Assembly: GCF_030020805.1 (NCBI RefSeq)
Contig: NZ_CP125098.1
Span: 7,731,501 to 7,795,500, forward strand
Source: Paenibacillus sp. RC67
Lineage (GTDB): Bacteria; Bacillota; Bacilli; Paenibacillales; NBRC-103111
DNA: 64,000 bases
Direction: 5' to 3'
Shown: positions 44,185-53,454 of the stretch, piece by piece
How positions within the stretch are numbered: position 1 is the stretch's first letter
Layout: each line of letters starts with the position of its first letter
Translations under genes and position numbers: made by a program
The notes under the pieces: generated by a model
Databases searched by the model: none
Seen by the model: only the letters and a program-made list of their open reading frames with translations
Told to the model about the DNA's origin: nothing

Positions 44185-44718
44185 TTGATACGTTTACGAA
44201 AAGCTGTACCGGCCGATCTGGATTATTTGGTCCGAACCGATCTAATGGATGAAGCCGCCATCCTTCCTGAGGTGGAAATGACCTCTGAGGAAAAGACTCA
44301 GCATCGTGAGAAAATAGCCAAATTCGTCTCCGACCCTAGTCGCGGAGCCTGGATCTTTGAAGAGGAAGCTTCAAAGAGGCAAATTGCGGCTATTGTATAT
44401 TCCATAGCCAATCGGGATCAAGAGTATCCCTGGAAAACCATATACCACGAGCTGGAGCGAAGTTTGTTTCAAGAAGACGGGCGGTTCATAGAGATTTTTA
44501 ACCTGTGGGTAGAGCCTGAGTATAGACGGCTGGGATTGGCCACCAAGCTGAAGCAGCAGCTCGAAGAGGAAGCACGTGAACGGGGGATTGATCTTATCTA
44601 TACTCACACACAGTATGATCATGTCATCGAGCTTAATAAAAAGCTTGGCTATACGGAAGTGCGACGCGGGCCCATTTGGGACTCTGTTATACGTGTAAGT
44701 TTGGTCAAGTCCCTATAG
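44185..44718 (+). CDS. GNAT-family N-acetyltransferase
   Basis: 177 residues. Acetyl-CoA site IFNLWVEPEYRRLGLATKLK and NKKLGYTEV at the C-terminus. The ATG at 44176 touches the ribosome site AAGGTGG; TTG 44185, 9 bases away and giving MIRLRKAVPADL, is the better start. It lies 32 bases after the previous acetyltransferase. Substrate unknown. Confidence 0.88.
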   Translation: MIRLRKAVPADLDYLVRTDLMDEAAILPEVEMTSEEKTQHREKIAKFVSDPSRGAWIFEEEASKRQIAAIVYSIANRDQEYPWKTIYHELERSLFQEDGRFIEIFNLWVEPEYRRLGLATKLKQQLEEEARERGIDLIYTHTQYDHVIELNKKLGYTEVRRGPIWDSVIRVSLVKSL

Positions 44719-44757
44719 TACAGCATCTGGATGGGCGGCTGCGTACCATTCAATAGC

Positions 44758-44803
44758 AAAGGGCCTCCTCCAGTAGTCATCTACCGTTGGAATGGCCCCT
44801 TGA
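44758..44803. terminator. Bidirectional terminator
   Basis: AAAGGGCC plus CTCCA pair with TGGA plus GGCCCCTT, between the convergent GNAT and fix operons. Confidence 0.75.
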
Positions 44804-44824
44804 TCTTGCATAGTACGGTGAGAA

Positions 44825-44974
44825 CTAATCCTTCACCTTCTCAAGAGTCTCTTCCTTCTCCCAGCTGCTGAAATGATCCTCCCATATGATGTGATAAAAG
44901 CCCTGCTCTGCCTCCATAATAACGCCACGGGTTCCATCCAGCTTAAACACAACCCGATCTCCAACCTCAAACAT
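44825..44974 (-). CDS. 49-residue protein at the end of the fixABCX operon
   Basis: ATG 44974 to TAG 44825. The protein starts MFEVGDRVVFKLDGTRG and ends EEETLEKVKD; highly charged with a small beta-barrel look (GDRVVFKLDGTRGVI, GFYHIIWED), as in SH3/KOW-type domains. The ribosome site GGGGTGAT lies in the stop region of fixX, 5 bases after its stop. Not recognised; translational coupling suggests a role with the Fix complex. Confidence 0.72.
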   Translation of the reverse strand: MFEVGDRVVFKLDGTRGVIMEAEQGFYHIIWEDHFSSWEKEETLEKVKD

Positions 44975-44979
44975 AAGGA

Positions 44980-45276
44980 TCACCCCAGTCTAAAAACGAT
45001 TCCGTGACCACCTTTCGGGTATTCCCATTTAATATTTTGATGAGGACAGCCGATACGGCAGCTGCCGCACTCATGACAGCCCTCATAGCCCACATGCATC
45101 CGGATATCCTCCCATTTGTACACTTCCGCCGGGCAAAAGATCGTGCAAATTTTATCTGGACATTTTGTTAGACAGGTATCCGCATCCAAGACGGTAAGAT
45201 GAGATTTGGTATCCGCGTTAAAGCGCAGAAGATACTGCTTTTCTTCGATGGACTGGCCTTTCGCTTGATCGCTCAT
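44980..45276 (-). CDS. fixX: FixX-like ferredoxin of the electron-transfer flavoprotein complex
   Basis: 98 residues with ferredoxin cysteines CLTKCPDKICTIFC and CHECGSCRIGCP, suited to [4Fe-4S] binding, ending in GGHGIVFRLG as in FixX. It passes electrons from FixAB to FixC and the membrane quinone pool. ATG 45276 overlaps the fixC stop (TAATG) behind GAAGGTGAT; an ATG at 45294 is less likely. Confidence 0.92.
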   Translation of the reverse strand: MSDQAKGQSIEEKQYLLRFNADTKSHLTVLDADTCLTKCPDKICTIFCPAEVYKWEDIRMHVGYEGCHECGSCRIGCPHQNIKWEYPKGGHGIVFRLG

Positions 45277-46571
45277 TACTTTATCACCTTCCATGCCCGG
45301 TACATATCCCGCGCTATTTTCAGCTTTTGCTTGACCGTGCCGATGTCACGCCATATTTTCTTTTGCTTCTCCCGCTTCGAGGTGCCGTCGACCGTGAACA
45401 TTTGGCTCGCCGCACGGTTCATCATCGGGATGTACTGGTCGAAATATTGCGGAAATTTATCAAAATGATGCGTCGAATCCTTATATTTTTTCAAATCCTC
45501 ACCAACGAAGCTCTCCATCAACCGCTGCCGATAATGATCCAGCATAGCTTCGGAGAAATTGCCCGCTTGTTTGGCCATCACAATCGTCTCTGCCGCCAAG
45601 CGCCCGGATGTCATCGCCATGTTAGAGCCTTCCCGATGAATGGCATTCACAAGCTGTGCCGCATCACCCACGACAAGAACCCCATTACCGACCACCTTCG
45701 GCATCGAATAATAGCCGCCCTCCGGGATGAGATGGGCCAAATACTCCTGCGATTCGCCTCCTTGCAGGTAAGGACGTATCATCGGATGCTGCTTGACGTA
45801 TTCTAGCAGTTCATATGGTTTTATTTTATGCTTGATGAGCCCGGACAGTAGTGTGCCAACGCCTATGCTGAGCGTATCTTTATTCGTATACAGGAAGCCC
45901 GTACCCAAAATCCCCTTCGTTGCGTCGCCAAACAGCTCGATCGTGCAGCCTTGACCTTCCTCCAGGTTGAAACGGTCCTCAATGATTTTGCGATCCAGTT
46001 TAATGATCTCCATTGTCGCCAGCGCCACTTCATCTGGTTTAAATTCCTTGTGAAATCCAAGTGACTTGGCGAGCAGCGAATTGACGCCATCTGCCAGCAC
46101 AACGACATCCGCGTACAAATCTCCGTCCGGACGGTCCGTGCGAACGCCTACGACTCGCCCATCCTCCATGATGCACTCCAACGCTACCGTCTCATTGATG
46201 AGCAAAGCTCCTTGCTCGACTGCCTTTTGGGCGAACCATTGGTCGAATTTGGCCCTCAGTACGGTAAAATTGTTGTAAGGCTCGCGTCCCCACTCCATCC
46301 CTTTGTACCCGAAAGTGACGGCGGATTCCTTATCCAGCATCATAAAGCGCTGTTCTACGATAGGGCGCTCGAGAGGCGCTTCTTTATAAAATTCAGGGAT
46401 GACGTCCTCCATCATCTTGCGGTATAGGACGCCCCCCATTACGTTCTTGGAGCCGGGATATTCACCTCGCTCCAGCAGCAGCACATCAACCCCTGCCTTG
46501 GCCAGCTCATATGCGCAGGCAATTCCCGCAGGCCCGGCCCCGACGACGATACATTCAAACTTTTCGGACAT
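45276..46571 (-). CDS. fixC: FixC-like electron transfer flavoprotein-quinone oxidoreductase
   Basis: 431-residue FAD protein. Dinucleotide fold CIVVGAGPAGIACAYELAKA; ETF-QO features GSKNVMGGVLY, VVVLADGVNSLLAKSLG and GVLVVGDAAQLVNAIHREGSN (in part GDAAQLVN). In FixABCX it receives electrons for quinone reduction. Overlaps fixB by 17 bases and fixX by one. Confidence 0.93.
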   Translation of the reverse strand: MSEKFECIVVGAGPAGIACAYELAKAGVDVLLLERGEYPGSKNVMGGVLYRKMMEDVIPEFYKEAPLERPIVEQRFMMLDKESAVTFGYKGMEWGREPYNNFTVLRAKFDQWFAQKAVEQGALLINETVALECIMEDGRVVGVRTDRPDGDLYADVVVLADGVNSLLAKSLGFHKEFKPDEVALATMEIIKLDRKIIEDRFNLEEGQGCTIELFGDATKGILGTGFLYTNKDTLSIGVGTLLSGLIKHKIKPYELLEYVKQHPMIRPYLQGGESQEYLAHLIPEGGYYSMPKVVGNGVLVVGDAAQLVNAIHREGSNMAMTSGRLAAETIVMAKQAGNFSEAMLDHYRQRLMESFVGEDLKKYKDSTHHFDKFPQYFDQYIPMMNRAASQMFTVDGTSKREKQKKIWRDIGTVKQKLKIARDMYRAWKVIK

Positions 46572-47589
46572 AGCCGTCTTCCTTTCTGCCCAGTGCCTTT
46601 GTGAACTGCTCGATCAAGAGCGGAACGATCTCGAACGCGTCGCCTACAATGCCGTAATGGCATGACTGGAATATTGCAGCGGACGGATCTTTATTGATGG
46701 CAATGATTAAGCCGGAGTTCTGCATCCCAACAATATGCTGAATGGCTCCTGATATCCCTATGGCAAAATATATTTTGGGCGTCACGGTGACACCTGTCTG
46801 CCCTACCTGATGATGATGCTCAATCCATCCCGCCTCAACGACATCCCTGCTGGCGCCAACAGCAGCTCCTAGCGTCTCGGCGAGCTGATGAATGAGCTGG
46901 AAGCCGCTCGGACTGCCTAGCCCTTTGCCACCTGCCACGATGATGTCAGCTTCGTCGATACGTACCTTGTGGGTCGTCTCCCGGACAATCTCTAATACCT
47001 TGGTGCGCACATCCTCTTCCTTGAGGGCAATCGCTTCCTCTATCAGCTTGCCGGTACGACCGGCTTCTCTAGGCAACGCTTTCATGACTTTCGGACGGAC
47101 TGTTGCCATCTGAGGACGGTACTTCTTACACAAAATCGTCGCCATAATATTGCCGCCAAACGCTGGGCGGCTGGCGAGCAGCAAGCCGGTATCCTCCTCC
47201 ACATCCAGAATGGTTGTGTCCGCCGTCAGCCCTGTAGGCAAGTCGGTTGCGACCGCACTCGCGAGATCTTTGCCCGTGGAAGTAGCACCGTACAAAATAA
47301 TCTCAGGCTTATACTTTTGCGTACAATCGAGCAAGGCCTTCATAAACGTCTCCGTACGGTAATGCTTGAAAATAGGCGCATCATATACGTACATCGTATC
47401 GGCCCCGTATTCAAAAGCCGTTGCGGTCAGCTGCGTCACGTTATCCCCGATTAGGATCCCCGCCAGTTCTGTTCCCCGCTTATCGGCCAGACGTCTGCCT
47501 GCTCCCAGAAGCTCCAGCGAAACCGGAGCAATCGCGCCATCCTTCTCCTCTATGAACACCCACACGCCGCGGTAATCTTCAAAACTCAC
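46555..47589 (-). CDS. fixB: FixB / electron transfer flavoprotein alpha subunit
   Basis: 344 residues. Start GTG 47589 overlaps the fixA stop (GTGA); the frame runs far upstream but only as a shadow of fixA. The C-terminal FAD domain is clear: ADIIVAGGKGLGSPSGFQLI, GQTGVTVTPKIYFAIGISGA, INKDPSAAIFQSCHYGIVGD. FixAB is the flavin-bifurcating or electron-accepting core of the complex. Confidence 0.93.
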   Translation of the reverse strand: MSFEDYRGVWVFIEEKDGAIAPVSLELLGAGRRLADKRGTELAGILIGDNVTQLTATAFEYGADTMYVYDAPIFKHYRTETFMKALLDCTQKYKPEIILYGATSTGKDLASAVATDLPTGLTADTTILDVEEDTGLLLASRPAFGGNIMATILCKKYRPQMATVRPKVMKALPREAGRTGKLIEEAIALKEEDVRTKVLEIVRETTHKVRIDEADIIVAGGKGLGSPSGFQLIHQLAETLGAAVGASRDVVEAGWIEHHHQVGQTGVTVTPKIYFAIGISGAIQHIVGMQNSGLIIAINKDPSAAIFQSCHYGIVGDAFEIVPLLIEQFTKALGRKEDGYVRKV

Positions 47590-48416
47590 GACGCTCCACC
47601 CCCAGCCTGGAACAATTCTTTGCGCTCCAGCAAAATGCCGAGCAGTCGTTCTACCTGTTCGTTCGAAGTTCCCTGCAAAATGTCGCCTCCCTGCGGCTTC
47701 TGCGGTGCCCATACCGAGGAGACGATAGTCGGCGAGCCTTTCAAGCCCAATTGGGTACGGTCGACCTCCTCCAAGTCGTTGACGGACCATATATGAGGCT
47801 GATAACGCGCCGCCTTAATAACGTTGGGGAGGGGCGAATAGGGCACCTCATTGATATCCTTTTCTACCGACAACAGGCAGGGCAGCGTCGATTGGATCAC
47901 CTCGTAACCGTCCTCCAGCTTGCGGTGAATGATAATGTGGCCCTGCTCCTTGCTGACCTCCACCACTTTGTTCACTGAGGTAAGGGGCGGGATGTCCAGT
48001 CTTCGGGCAATGCCCGGCCCTACCTGTCCGGTATCCCCGTCAATCGTCATCTTGCCGCAGATAACCAGGTCGATCGGCTGAGTTTTGGCAATTTTCTCCA
48101 ACGCTTTGGTGAGCGAGTAGCTCGTTGCCAGCGTATCCGCTCCAGCGAACGCTCGGTCCGTAATCAGGTACCCCTCGTCCGCTCCGATTTCAATGCAGCG
48201 TTTGATGGCCTTCACCGCAGGGGGAGGGCCCATCGTGAGAACGGAAACCGTGCCTCCGTACCGTTGCTTGAGGCGGACCGCCTCTTCAACCGCGTGCGCA
48301 TCATACGGATTCAAAATCGCCGGGGCACTGGCCCGATCCATCGTGTTCGTCTTCGGGTTCATCTTGATGATCTTCGTATCCGGTACCTGTTTGATACAGG
48401 CGACAATATGAAGCAT
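47586..48416 (-). CDS. fixA: FixA / electron transfer flavoprotein beta subunit
   Basis: 276 residues. N-terminus MLHIVACIKQVPDTKIIKMN, NPYDAHAVEEAVRLK, ICGKMTIDGDTGQVGPGIA are family motifs. ATG 48416 follows AGAGGTG. First gene of fixABCX plus the 49-residue gene, tightly overlapped throughout. Confidence 0.93.
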   Translation of the reverse strand: MLHIVACIKQVPDTKIIKMNPKTNTMDRASAPAILNPYDAHAVEEAVRLKQRYGGTVSVLTMGPPPAVKAIKRCIEIGADEGYLITDRAFAGADTLATSYSLTKALEKIAKTQPIDLVICGKMTIDGDTGQVGPGIARRLDIPPLTSVNKVVEVSKEQGHIIIHRKLEDGYEVIQSTLPCLLSVEKDINEVPYSPLPNVIKAARYQPHIWSVNDLEEVDRTQLGLKGSPTIVSSVWAPQKPQGGDILQGTSNEQVERLLGILLERKELFQAGGGAS

Positions 48417-48511
48417 GTTCGCAGCACCTCTTTACTATGATCCGTTATTGTCTGAATACTTTAGTATATAAGGCAGCTCCGGATAACATGCCTAGTTTGA
48501 CCCTCAGGACG

Positions 48512-48539
48512 GAAAAAGGCACCCCAAACTGGGGTGCCT
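48512..48539 (-). terminator. Terminator of glutamate dehydrogenase gene
   Basis: Perfect stem AGGCACCCCA / TGGGGTGCCT with a short loop and five T on the minus strand; it insulates gudB from the fix operon. Confidence 0.88.
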
Positions 48540-48575
48540 CGTAATATTATAAAAGATAATTGCAGATTGTATTGA

Positions 48576-49838
48576 TTATACCCAACCGCGAGCTTCCATA
48601 GCTTTGGAGATACGCTCCAAGGAGATCATGTAAGCTGCTGTACGAAGGTCGGTTTGGTAGCGAGTCGCCAAAGTTTGTACGGCACGGTAAGCATCGGTCA
48701 TAGCTGTTTTCAGCTTGCCGTTAACTTCCTCTTCGCTCCAGTAGTAGTTCATCAGGTTTTGTACCCATTCGAAGTAAGAAACCGTTACACCGCCAGCGTT
48801 AGCCAGGATGTCAGGAATAACCTTTACGCCTTTTTCGAACAAAATAACGTCCGCTTCCGGTGTAGTAGGTCCGTTAGCTGCTTCTGCTACAATGCTTGCT
48901 TTAATTTGAGCTGCATTATGGGAAGTAATTACGTTCTCCAATGCTGCAGGCACCAAAATATCTACATCCAGCTCAAGCAGTTGGCTTGCAGGAATGATGT
49001 GGGAGTCACCATACTCCAAGATGTTAGAGTGATCTTTCAGACGCTCCACTTTCGCCAGATCCAAGCCTTCTGCATCGTAAATCGCACCACGGGAATCGCT
49101 GACAGCTACAATGTTGCAGCCAAGCTCAGCCAACAAACGAGCGGCGATTCTGCCTGCGTTGCCAAAGCCTTGAATCGCAACCGTAGCGCCTTCCGTATCT
49201 TTGCCCATATCGTGCAAAGCATCTTGAATCGCGAATACGCAGCCGCGTGCCGTAGCTTCGTTTCTTCCTTTGGAGCCGCCAATAATAAGCGGTTTACCTG
49301 TAATAACACCAGGAGAGTTATGACCTCTCAGACGGCTGTAGGTATCCATCATCCATCCCATAATTTGAGGTGTTGTGTATACGTCTGGTGCTGGAATGTC
49401 TTTTTCCGGACCTACGATCTCATGAATAGCTTCCATGAAAGCACGGCTGACGCGCTCCAGCTCCCCTTTGCTCATTTCGCGAGGATCGCAAATAACGCCG
49501 CCCTTACCTCCACCGTATGGCAAGCCAACAACGCCGCATTTGAAACTCATCCACATGGACAATGCTTTAACTTCATCCAAAGTTACGTCCGGGTGAAAAC
49601 GGATGCCGCCTTTAGTTGGACCCACTGCATCATTGTGCTGGGAGCGGTAGCCTTCGAACACTTTTACTTTGCCGTTATCCATTTTTACTGGGAATGTGAC
49701 GGATAGAACTCGTTTCGGCTGTTTCAAAATTTCTACTACTTCCTCAGGCAGTTGCAGCAAAGAAGCAGCCTTTTCAATTTGGCTTTGGGCGATCTTAAAC
49801 GGATTAAGATTTTCTTCAGTTACTGTAGTCTCGAGCAT
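48576..49838 (-). CDS. gudB: NAD-type glutamate dehydrogenase
   Basis: 420 residues, Glu/Leu/Phe/Val dehydrogenase family, interconverting glutamate and 2-oxoglutarate plus ammonia in the cytosol. Catalytic region GLPYGGGKGGVICDPREMS with the active Lys, PAPDVYTT, and the nucleotide-binding IQGFGNAGRIAARLL. Closest in type to GudB/RocG of Bacillus. ATG 49838 lies 11 bases after AGGAGG. Upstream is an AT-rich region. Confidence 0.93.
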   Translation of the reverse strand: MLETTVTEENLNPFKIAQSQIEKAASLLQLPEEVVEILKQPKRVLSVTFPVKMDNGKVKVFEGYRSQHNDAVGPTKGGIRFHPDVTLDEVKALSMWMSFKCGVVGLPYGGGKGGVICDPREMSKGELERVSRAFMEAIHEIVGPEKDIPAPDVYTTPQIMGWMMDTYSRLRGHNSPGVITGKPLIIGGSKGRNEATARGCVFAIQDALHDMGKDTEGATVAIQGFGNAGRIAARLLAELGCNIVAVSDSRGAIYDAEGLDLAKVERLKDHSNILEYGDSHIIPASQLLELDVDILVPAALENVITSHNAAQIKASIVAEAANGPTTPEADVILFEKGVKVIPDILANAGGVTVSYFEWVQNLMNYYWSEEEVNGKLKTAMTDAYRAVQTLATRYQTDLRTAAYMISLERISKAMEARGWV

Positions 49839-50007
49839 TGATCAATGTACCTCCTGGAATGTTAATTTAGGTTCCTTTTTTTCCTAACTAACATAAGTTT
49901 ATATTTTTTTTGTTAATTTGACAATTGATGCGAGCATATTTCCTTAATTCTTATTTATTTTGTCACTTTTAGTAACACGAGCTTGTCGCTTGATATTCCT
50001 GAGTTTG

Positions 50008-50016
50008 TGCTACAAT
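50008..50016 (+). promoter_or_regulatory. Extended -10 of the sensor kinase operon
   Basis: TGCTACAAT at 50008-50016, about 45 bases before the GTG start at 50061; TTGATA upstream at 15 bases is a weak -35. Confidence 0.45.
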
Positions 50017-50060
50017 AAAGGGGTAAAGCGGTACCTGAAAAAAATTTTTTGGAGGAACCT

Positions 50061-52700
50061 GTGAAAAGACTGTCGATGCGTCTTCATTTGACGATTACGT
50101 TTGCCATAGTAGCCCTGATTCCCATCCTAGTCCTCGGCACCATTCAGGTGCAGCAAATCAAAAACATTACGAGCGATTATAATAAAACGCAGATGCAGAC
50201 CACGTACCGGCTAGCGGATGCCGTACAGACGTATACGTACTACCATCGCAACGCTGTCGAGACGCTGGCGGCGACCATCAGCGCATCCAGTCCGCCCTTT
50301 CGGACCCGTGAGAGCATGACGCTCAAGCTGCAGTCCGTCAAAACGAACTTGCCCAGCTTCTCAAGTCTTTTTGTCGTAAATCGCGACGGTGTGGTGAGCG
50401 CGTTGTATCCTGATCCGGGGGCTGGGCAGCAGCAAACCTTGTTTGGAACGAGTGTAAAAGAGCGCGAGTATTTCAACCAGGTCAAATCCAAAGAAACAAC
50501 TGTCATCACTCCGTTGTTTCGCGGGCCTGAAGGTGCGAACAAACCTGCCATGGCGATAGCAGCTCCTGTCTACAACGATCAAAGACAATGGGATGGATTG
50601 ATCGTAGGGGTGTTGGATATGAAAGCGGTGGCACAATTAGTCACTAAATATGACTATGGTACCGATGCCTATCCCGTCGTATTGGATGCTCAAGGAAGGG
50701 CCATTTATCACCCTAACGGGGAAATCACAGATTCATTAACCGATTTATCCGGTGAGCCCGCGGTGCAGGATGCAAAGTCTCAGACCCAAGGACAAGGGAA
50801 ATACCGCTCAGGCATAAATCGCCAGGAAGAGCTTGTAAGCTATACGACGATCCCTGATTTGGGCTGGACCGTGATGGTAGATAGATCCTATAAATCCGTA
50901 AACGCCGCGTTCAACGATTCGCTCTGGACAACGTTTCTGCTGCTCATCCTCACTCTGCTGTTAACCGTCATAGTAGGAACCTTACTAGCTAAACGGCTGA
51001 ACAATACAATACATGCCCTGGTAGGATACACACAGCGGCTGGCGGATGGAATCAATGTATCACCCGACCGCTCTATTGCCTCCGGCAGTGTCCCTTATGA
51101 GCTTCACATGCTGGCAGATCATTTCTTTCGAATGGCTGAGCAAATCAAAGAAAACCAGAGGGCTCTCATCGAGCTGAACGCCGATTTGGAACGTCGCGTC
51201 TCCGAGCGGACTCACAGCCTGCTGCGCAAAAATCAGGAGCTGGAGATCGTCAATACGCTGCTCACTCCGATCTCTACACGCAGGACTGCGAGCGACATGA
51301 TCGAGGACAGTATGGTACATCTTCGCGGTCTGATCCATCAAGAAGTCCGGCTTCACCTATTCCCGCACACTGGATCATCCACGCTCGGCCGCTTCAAAGG
51401 CTGGGATAACGGAACGGTTAAACCTTCCGATACCGGAAGCTCCGACCACAATGTGACTGTTATCCCGATTCAAGCGGGAAGTCTCGCTCTTGGCGAATTT
51501 CGGGTCCAGAGCGGCAGCGAAGCTGTTTTGAGTGATAATGATCGCAAATTTTTGCATACGTTTGCCGGGACCGTTGCCATCCTTGTGCAAAATGACATGC
51601 TGCTTGGCAGCATACGTCACGAGCATGCGACATTGAATGCAGTTCTGGAGAGCATGTCGGATGCGATCGTCCTAATCGACACAAGCCAACGGGTTGTCTA
51701 TTTCAACCGCCGCATGACGGAAATGTTCGGGCTGAAGTCACAAGCACTGCTCGCAATGTCCGAGGAGGACTTGTTCAAGTCGATCACGGCCTTGCTGCCG
51801 GAACGTGATGAGGAATGGAATTCGTTTACCGGCAAAGAGCGGCTGCATGCCAAATTCAAAGCCGTGGGAGCCAGCGGTAAGGAGCGCATCATCTCGGTTT
51901 CCGCTTTTCAAGTACTGGGTGATGAGCATAGCTTCGGGCGAGGCTATGTGTGGCGCGATATTACGAAGGAGCATGAGGTTGACGCTCTCAAAAATGACCT
52001 GATCTCTCTCGCCTCGCATGAATTCAAAACGCCTATCACCAGCATTCGGGGCGGTGTTGAAACACTGCTAAGGCCAGACGCATCCTGGGACGAAGAGTTT
52101 AAGCAGGAGCTGTTGGAGGGGATACGCGAGGATATCGGACGCATTCAGAATTTGATTGACGAGTGGCTCGACATCTCCAAGATCGAAGCTGGCGCTCTGC
52201 GGGTCAATCTGCAGCCAGTACGCGTTCAATCCATCGTACAAAGTGCTATCCAACGTTTGCCCCAACACGCAGAAGCAGAACACGCCCGATTTGAGGTAGA
52301 GCTCGATAACGAATTGCCGCTGCTCCGCGCAGATAGACTGCGAATGGAGCAGGTGCTGGTCAATCTGTTTACCAACGCGATCCGTTACAACCATCGCCAG
52401 CCTATCCTTCGCATCTCCGCACATTCTGATGACAGGTTGGTTCACATCCGAGTTCAAGATAACGGCATCGGCATGGAGCCGGAGCATTTGGACAACATCT
52501 TCGACCGGTTTTATCGGGTCGATGTATCGTCCAGCCGCCATACGGGCGGAACCGGTCTAGGACTCGCCATAAGCAAGGGCATCATGGATGCCCTTGATGG
52601 ACAGATTCATGTAGAAAGCATACCGGGTATAGGAAGCACCTTTATTCTCTCCGTGCCCAAATACGAATGGAAGAATGGGGATGAGCATGAAGAAGCATAA
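50061..52700 (+). CDS. Multidomain sensor histidine kinase (dCache-HAMP-PAS-HisKA)
   Basis: 879-residue membrane kinase. Order: helix about 10-30, dCache-like extracellular sensor about 33-285, helix about 288-312, HAMP, coiled coil about 365-400 (ELNADLERRVSERTHSLLRK), a GAF-like region about 400-510, PAS about 515-630 (DAIVLIDTSQRVVYFNRRM), HisKA with LISLASHEFKTPITSIRGG, then the ATPase with NAIRYNHRQ, DNGIGMEPEHLD and GGTGLGLAI. GTG 50061 follows GGAGG. Overlaps the response regulator gene by 14 bases. Signal unknown. Confidence 0.92.
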   Translation: MKRLSMRLHLTITFAIVALIPILVLGTIQVQQIKNITSDYNKTQMQTTYRLADAVQTYTYYHRNAVETLAATISASSPPFRTRESMTLKLQSVKTNLPSFSSLFVVNRDGVVSALYPDPGAGQQQTLFGTSVKEREYFNQVKSKETTVITPLFRGPEGANKPAMAIAAPVYNDQRQWDGLIVGVLDMKAVAQLVTKYDYGTDAYPVVLDAQGRAIYHPNGEITDSLTDLSGEPAVQDAKSQTQGQGKYRSGINRQEELVSYTTIPDLGWTVMVDRSYKSVNAAFNDSLWTTFLLLILTLLLTVIVGTLLAKRLNNTIHALVGYTQRLADGINVSPDRSIASGSVPYELHMLADHFFRMAEQIKENQRALIELNADLERRVSERTHSLLRKNQELEIVNTLLTPISTRRTASDMIEDSMVHLRGLIHQEVRLHLFPHTGSSTLGRFKGWDNGTVKPSDTGSSDHNVTVIPIQAGSLALGEFRVQSGSEAVLSDNDRKFLHTFAGTVAILVQNDMLLGSIRHEHATLNAVLESMSDAIVLIDTSQRVVYFNRRMTEMFGLKSQALLAMSEEDLFKSITALLPERDEEWNSFTGKERLHAKFKAVGASGKERIISVSAFQVLGDEHSFGRGYVWRDITKEHEVDALKNDLISLASHEFKTPITSIRGGVETLLRPDASWDEEFKQELLEGIREDIGRIQNLIDEWLDISKIEAGALRVNLQPVRVQSIVQSAIQRLPQHAEAEHARFEVELDNELPLLRADRLRMEQVLVNLFTNAIRYNHRQPILRISAHSDDRLVHIRVQDNGIGMEPEHLDNIFDRFYRVDVSSSRHTGGTGLGLAISKGIMDALDGQIHVESIPGIGSTFILSVPKYEWKNGDEHEEA

Positions 52701-53388
52701 AATTCTCATTGTGGACGACGAGCCCAAGATTATCCGGTTCATCGCCGCCAATTTAAAATCCCTAGGTCATGAGACTGCTGCCTGCTCAAGTGGGCCTCAG
52801 GCTTTGGAAACAATAGACAGCTTTGATCCGGATCTGCTTCTGCTAGACATTATGATGCCTGGAATGGATGGCTTTGAAGTCCTTGAAAGGCTGCGAAGCT
52901 TCTCTAACGTGCCCGTCATCATATTGACGGCCCGAAGCGATTCGACCGACAAAGTGCGAGGATTGAATCTCGGCGCCGATGATTATTTGACCAAGCCCTT
53001 TTCGTTGGACGAGCTATTCGCGCGGGTCAACGCGGTGCTTCGAAGGATCGACGGACGGGCCGCTGTACACGCGGCTGCCTCCAGTGAAATCCGCCTGGGC
53101 CCGGTTACGCTGAATTTGGCCCAAAGGCGAACATGGCTCGCGGACACAGAGATCAAGTTTACCGAAACGGAGTACAATTTGTTCGTTCTGCTGATTCAAA
53201 ATGCGGGAAAGGTTATGACTCACGAGCAGCTGCTTAGCGACGTTTGGGGAAATGAGTACCGCGATGATGTGGAGTACTTAAGGGTAGCTATAGCCCGTAT
53301 TCGCCAGAAGCTAAAGCAAGCTGATGAAAAGCTCGAGCTGATCGTCACTTACCCTGGTGTCGGGTATATGGCCAAAGCCGGCGAATAA
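52687..53388 (+). CDS. OmpR/PhoB-family response regulator
   Basis: 233 residues. Receiver domain about 1-118 with acidic VDDE, phospho-acceptor Asp in LLLLDIMMPGMDG and Lys in TKPFS; C-terminal winged helix about 135-230 (EYNLFVLLIQNAGKVMTHEQ). ATGs at 52675, 52681 and 52687 compete; 52687 (MKKHKILIVDDEP) sits 6 bases after GGGG. Partner of the kinase just upstream. Confidence 0.93.
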   Translation: MKKHKILIVDDEPKIIRFIAANLKSLGHETAACSSGPQALETIDSFDPDLLLLDIMMPGMDGFEVLERLRSFSNVPVIILTARSDSTDKVRGLNLGADDYLTKPFSLDELFARVNAVLRRIDGRAAVHAAASSEIRLGPVTLNLAQRRTWLADTEIKFTETEYNLFVLLIQNAGKVMTHEQLLSDVWGNEYRDDVEYLRVAIARIRQKLKQADEKLELIVTYPGVGYMAKAGE

Positions 53389-53393
53389 AAGAT

Positions 53394-53431
53394 AAGGCCC
53401 ACTGCTCCGTTCATTGGCAGTGGGCCTTCTT
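53394..53431. terminator. Bidirectional terminator
   Basis: Perfect 12-base stem AAGGCCCACTGC / GCAGTGGGCCTT, 11-base loop, followed by CTTT; between the convergent response regulator and lysR genes. Confidence 0.87.
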
Positions 53432-53454
53432 TGTGCTCCTTAGCAGGAATCGTT

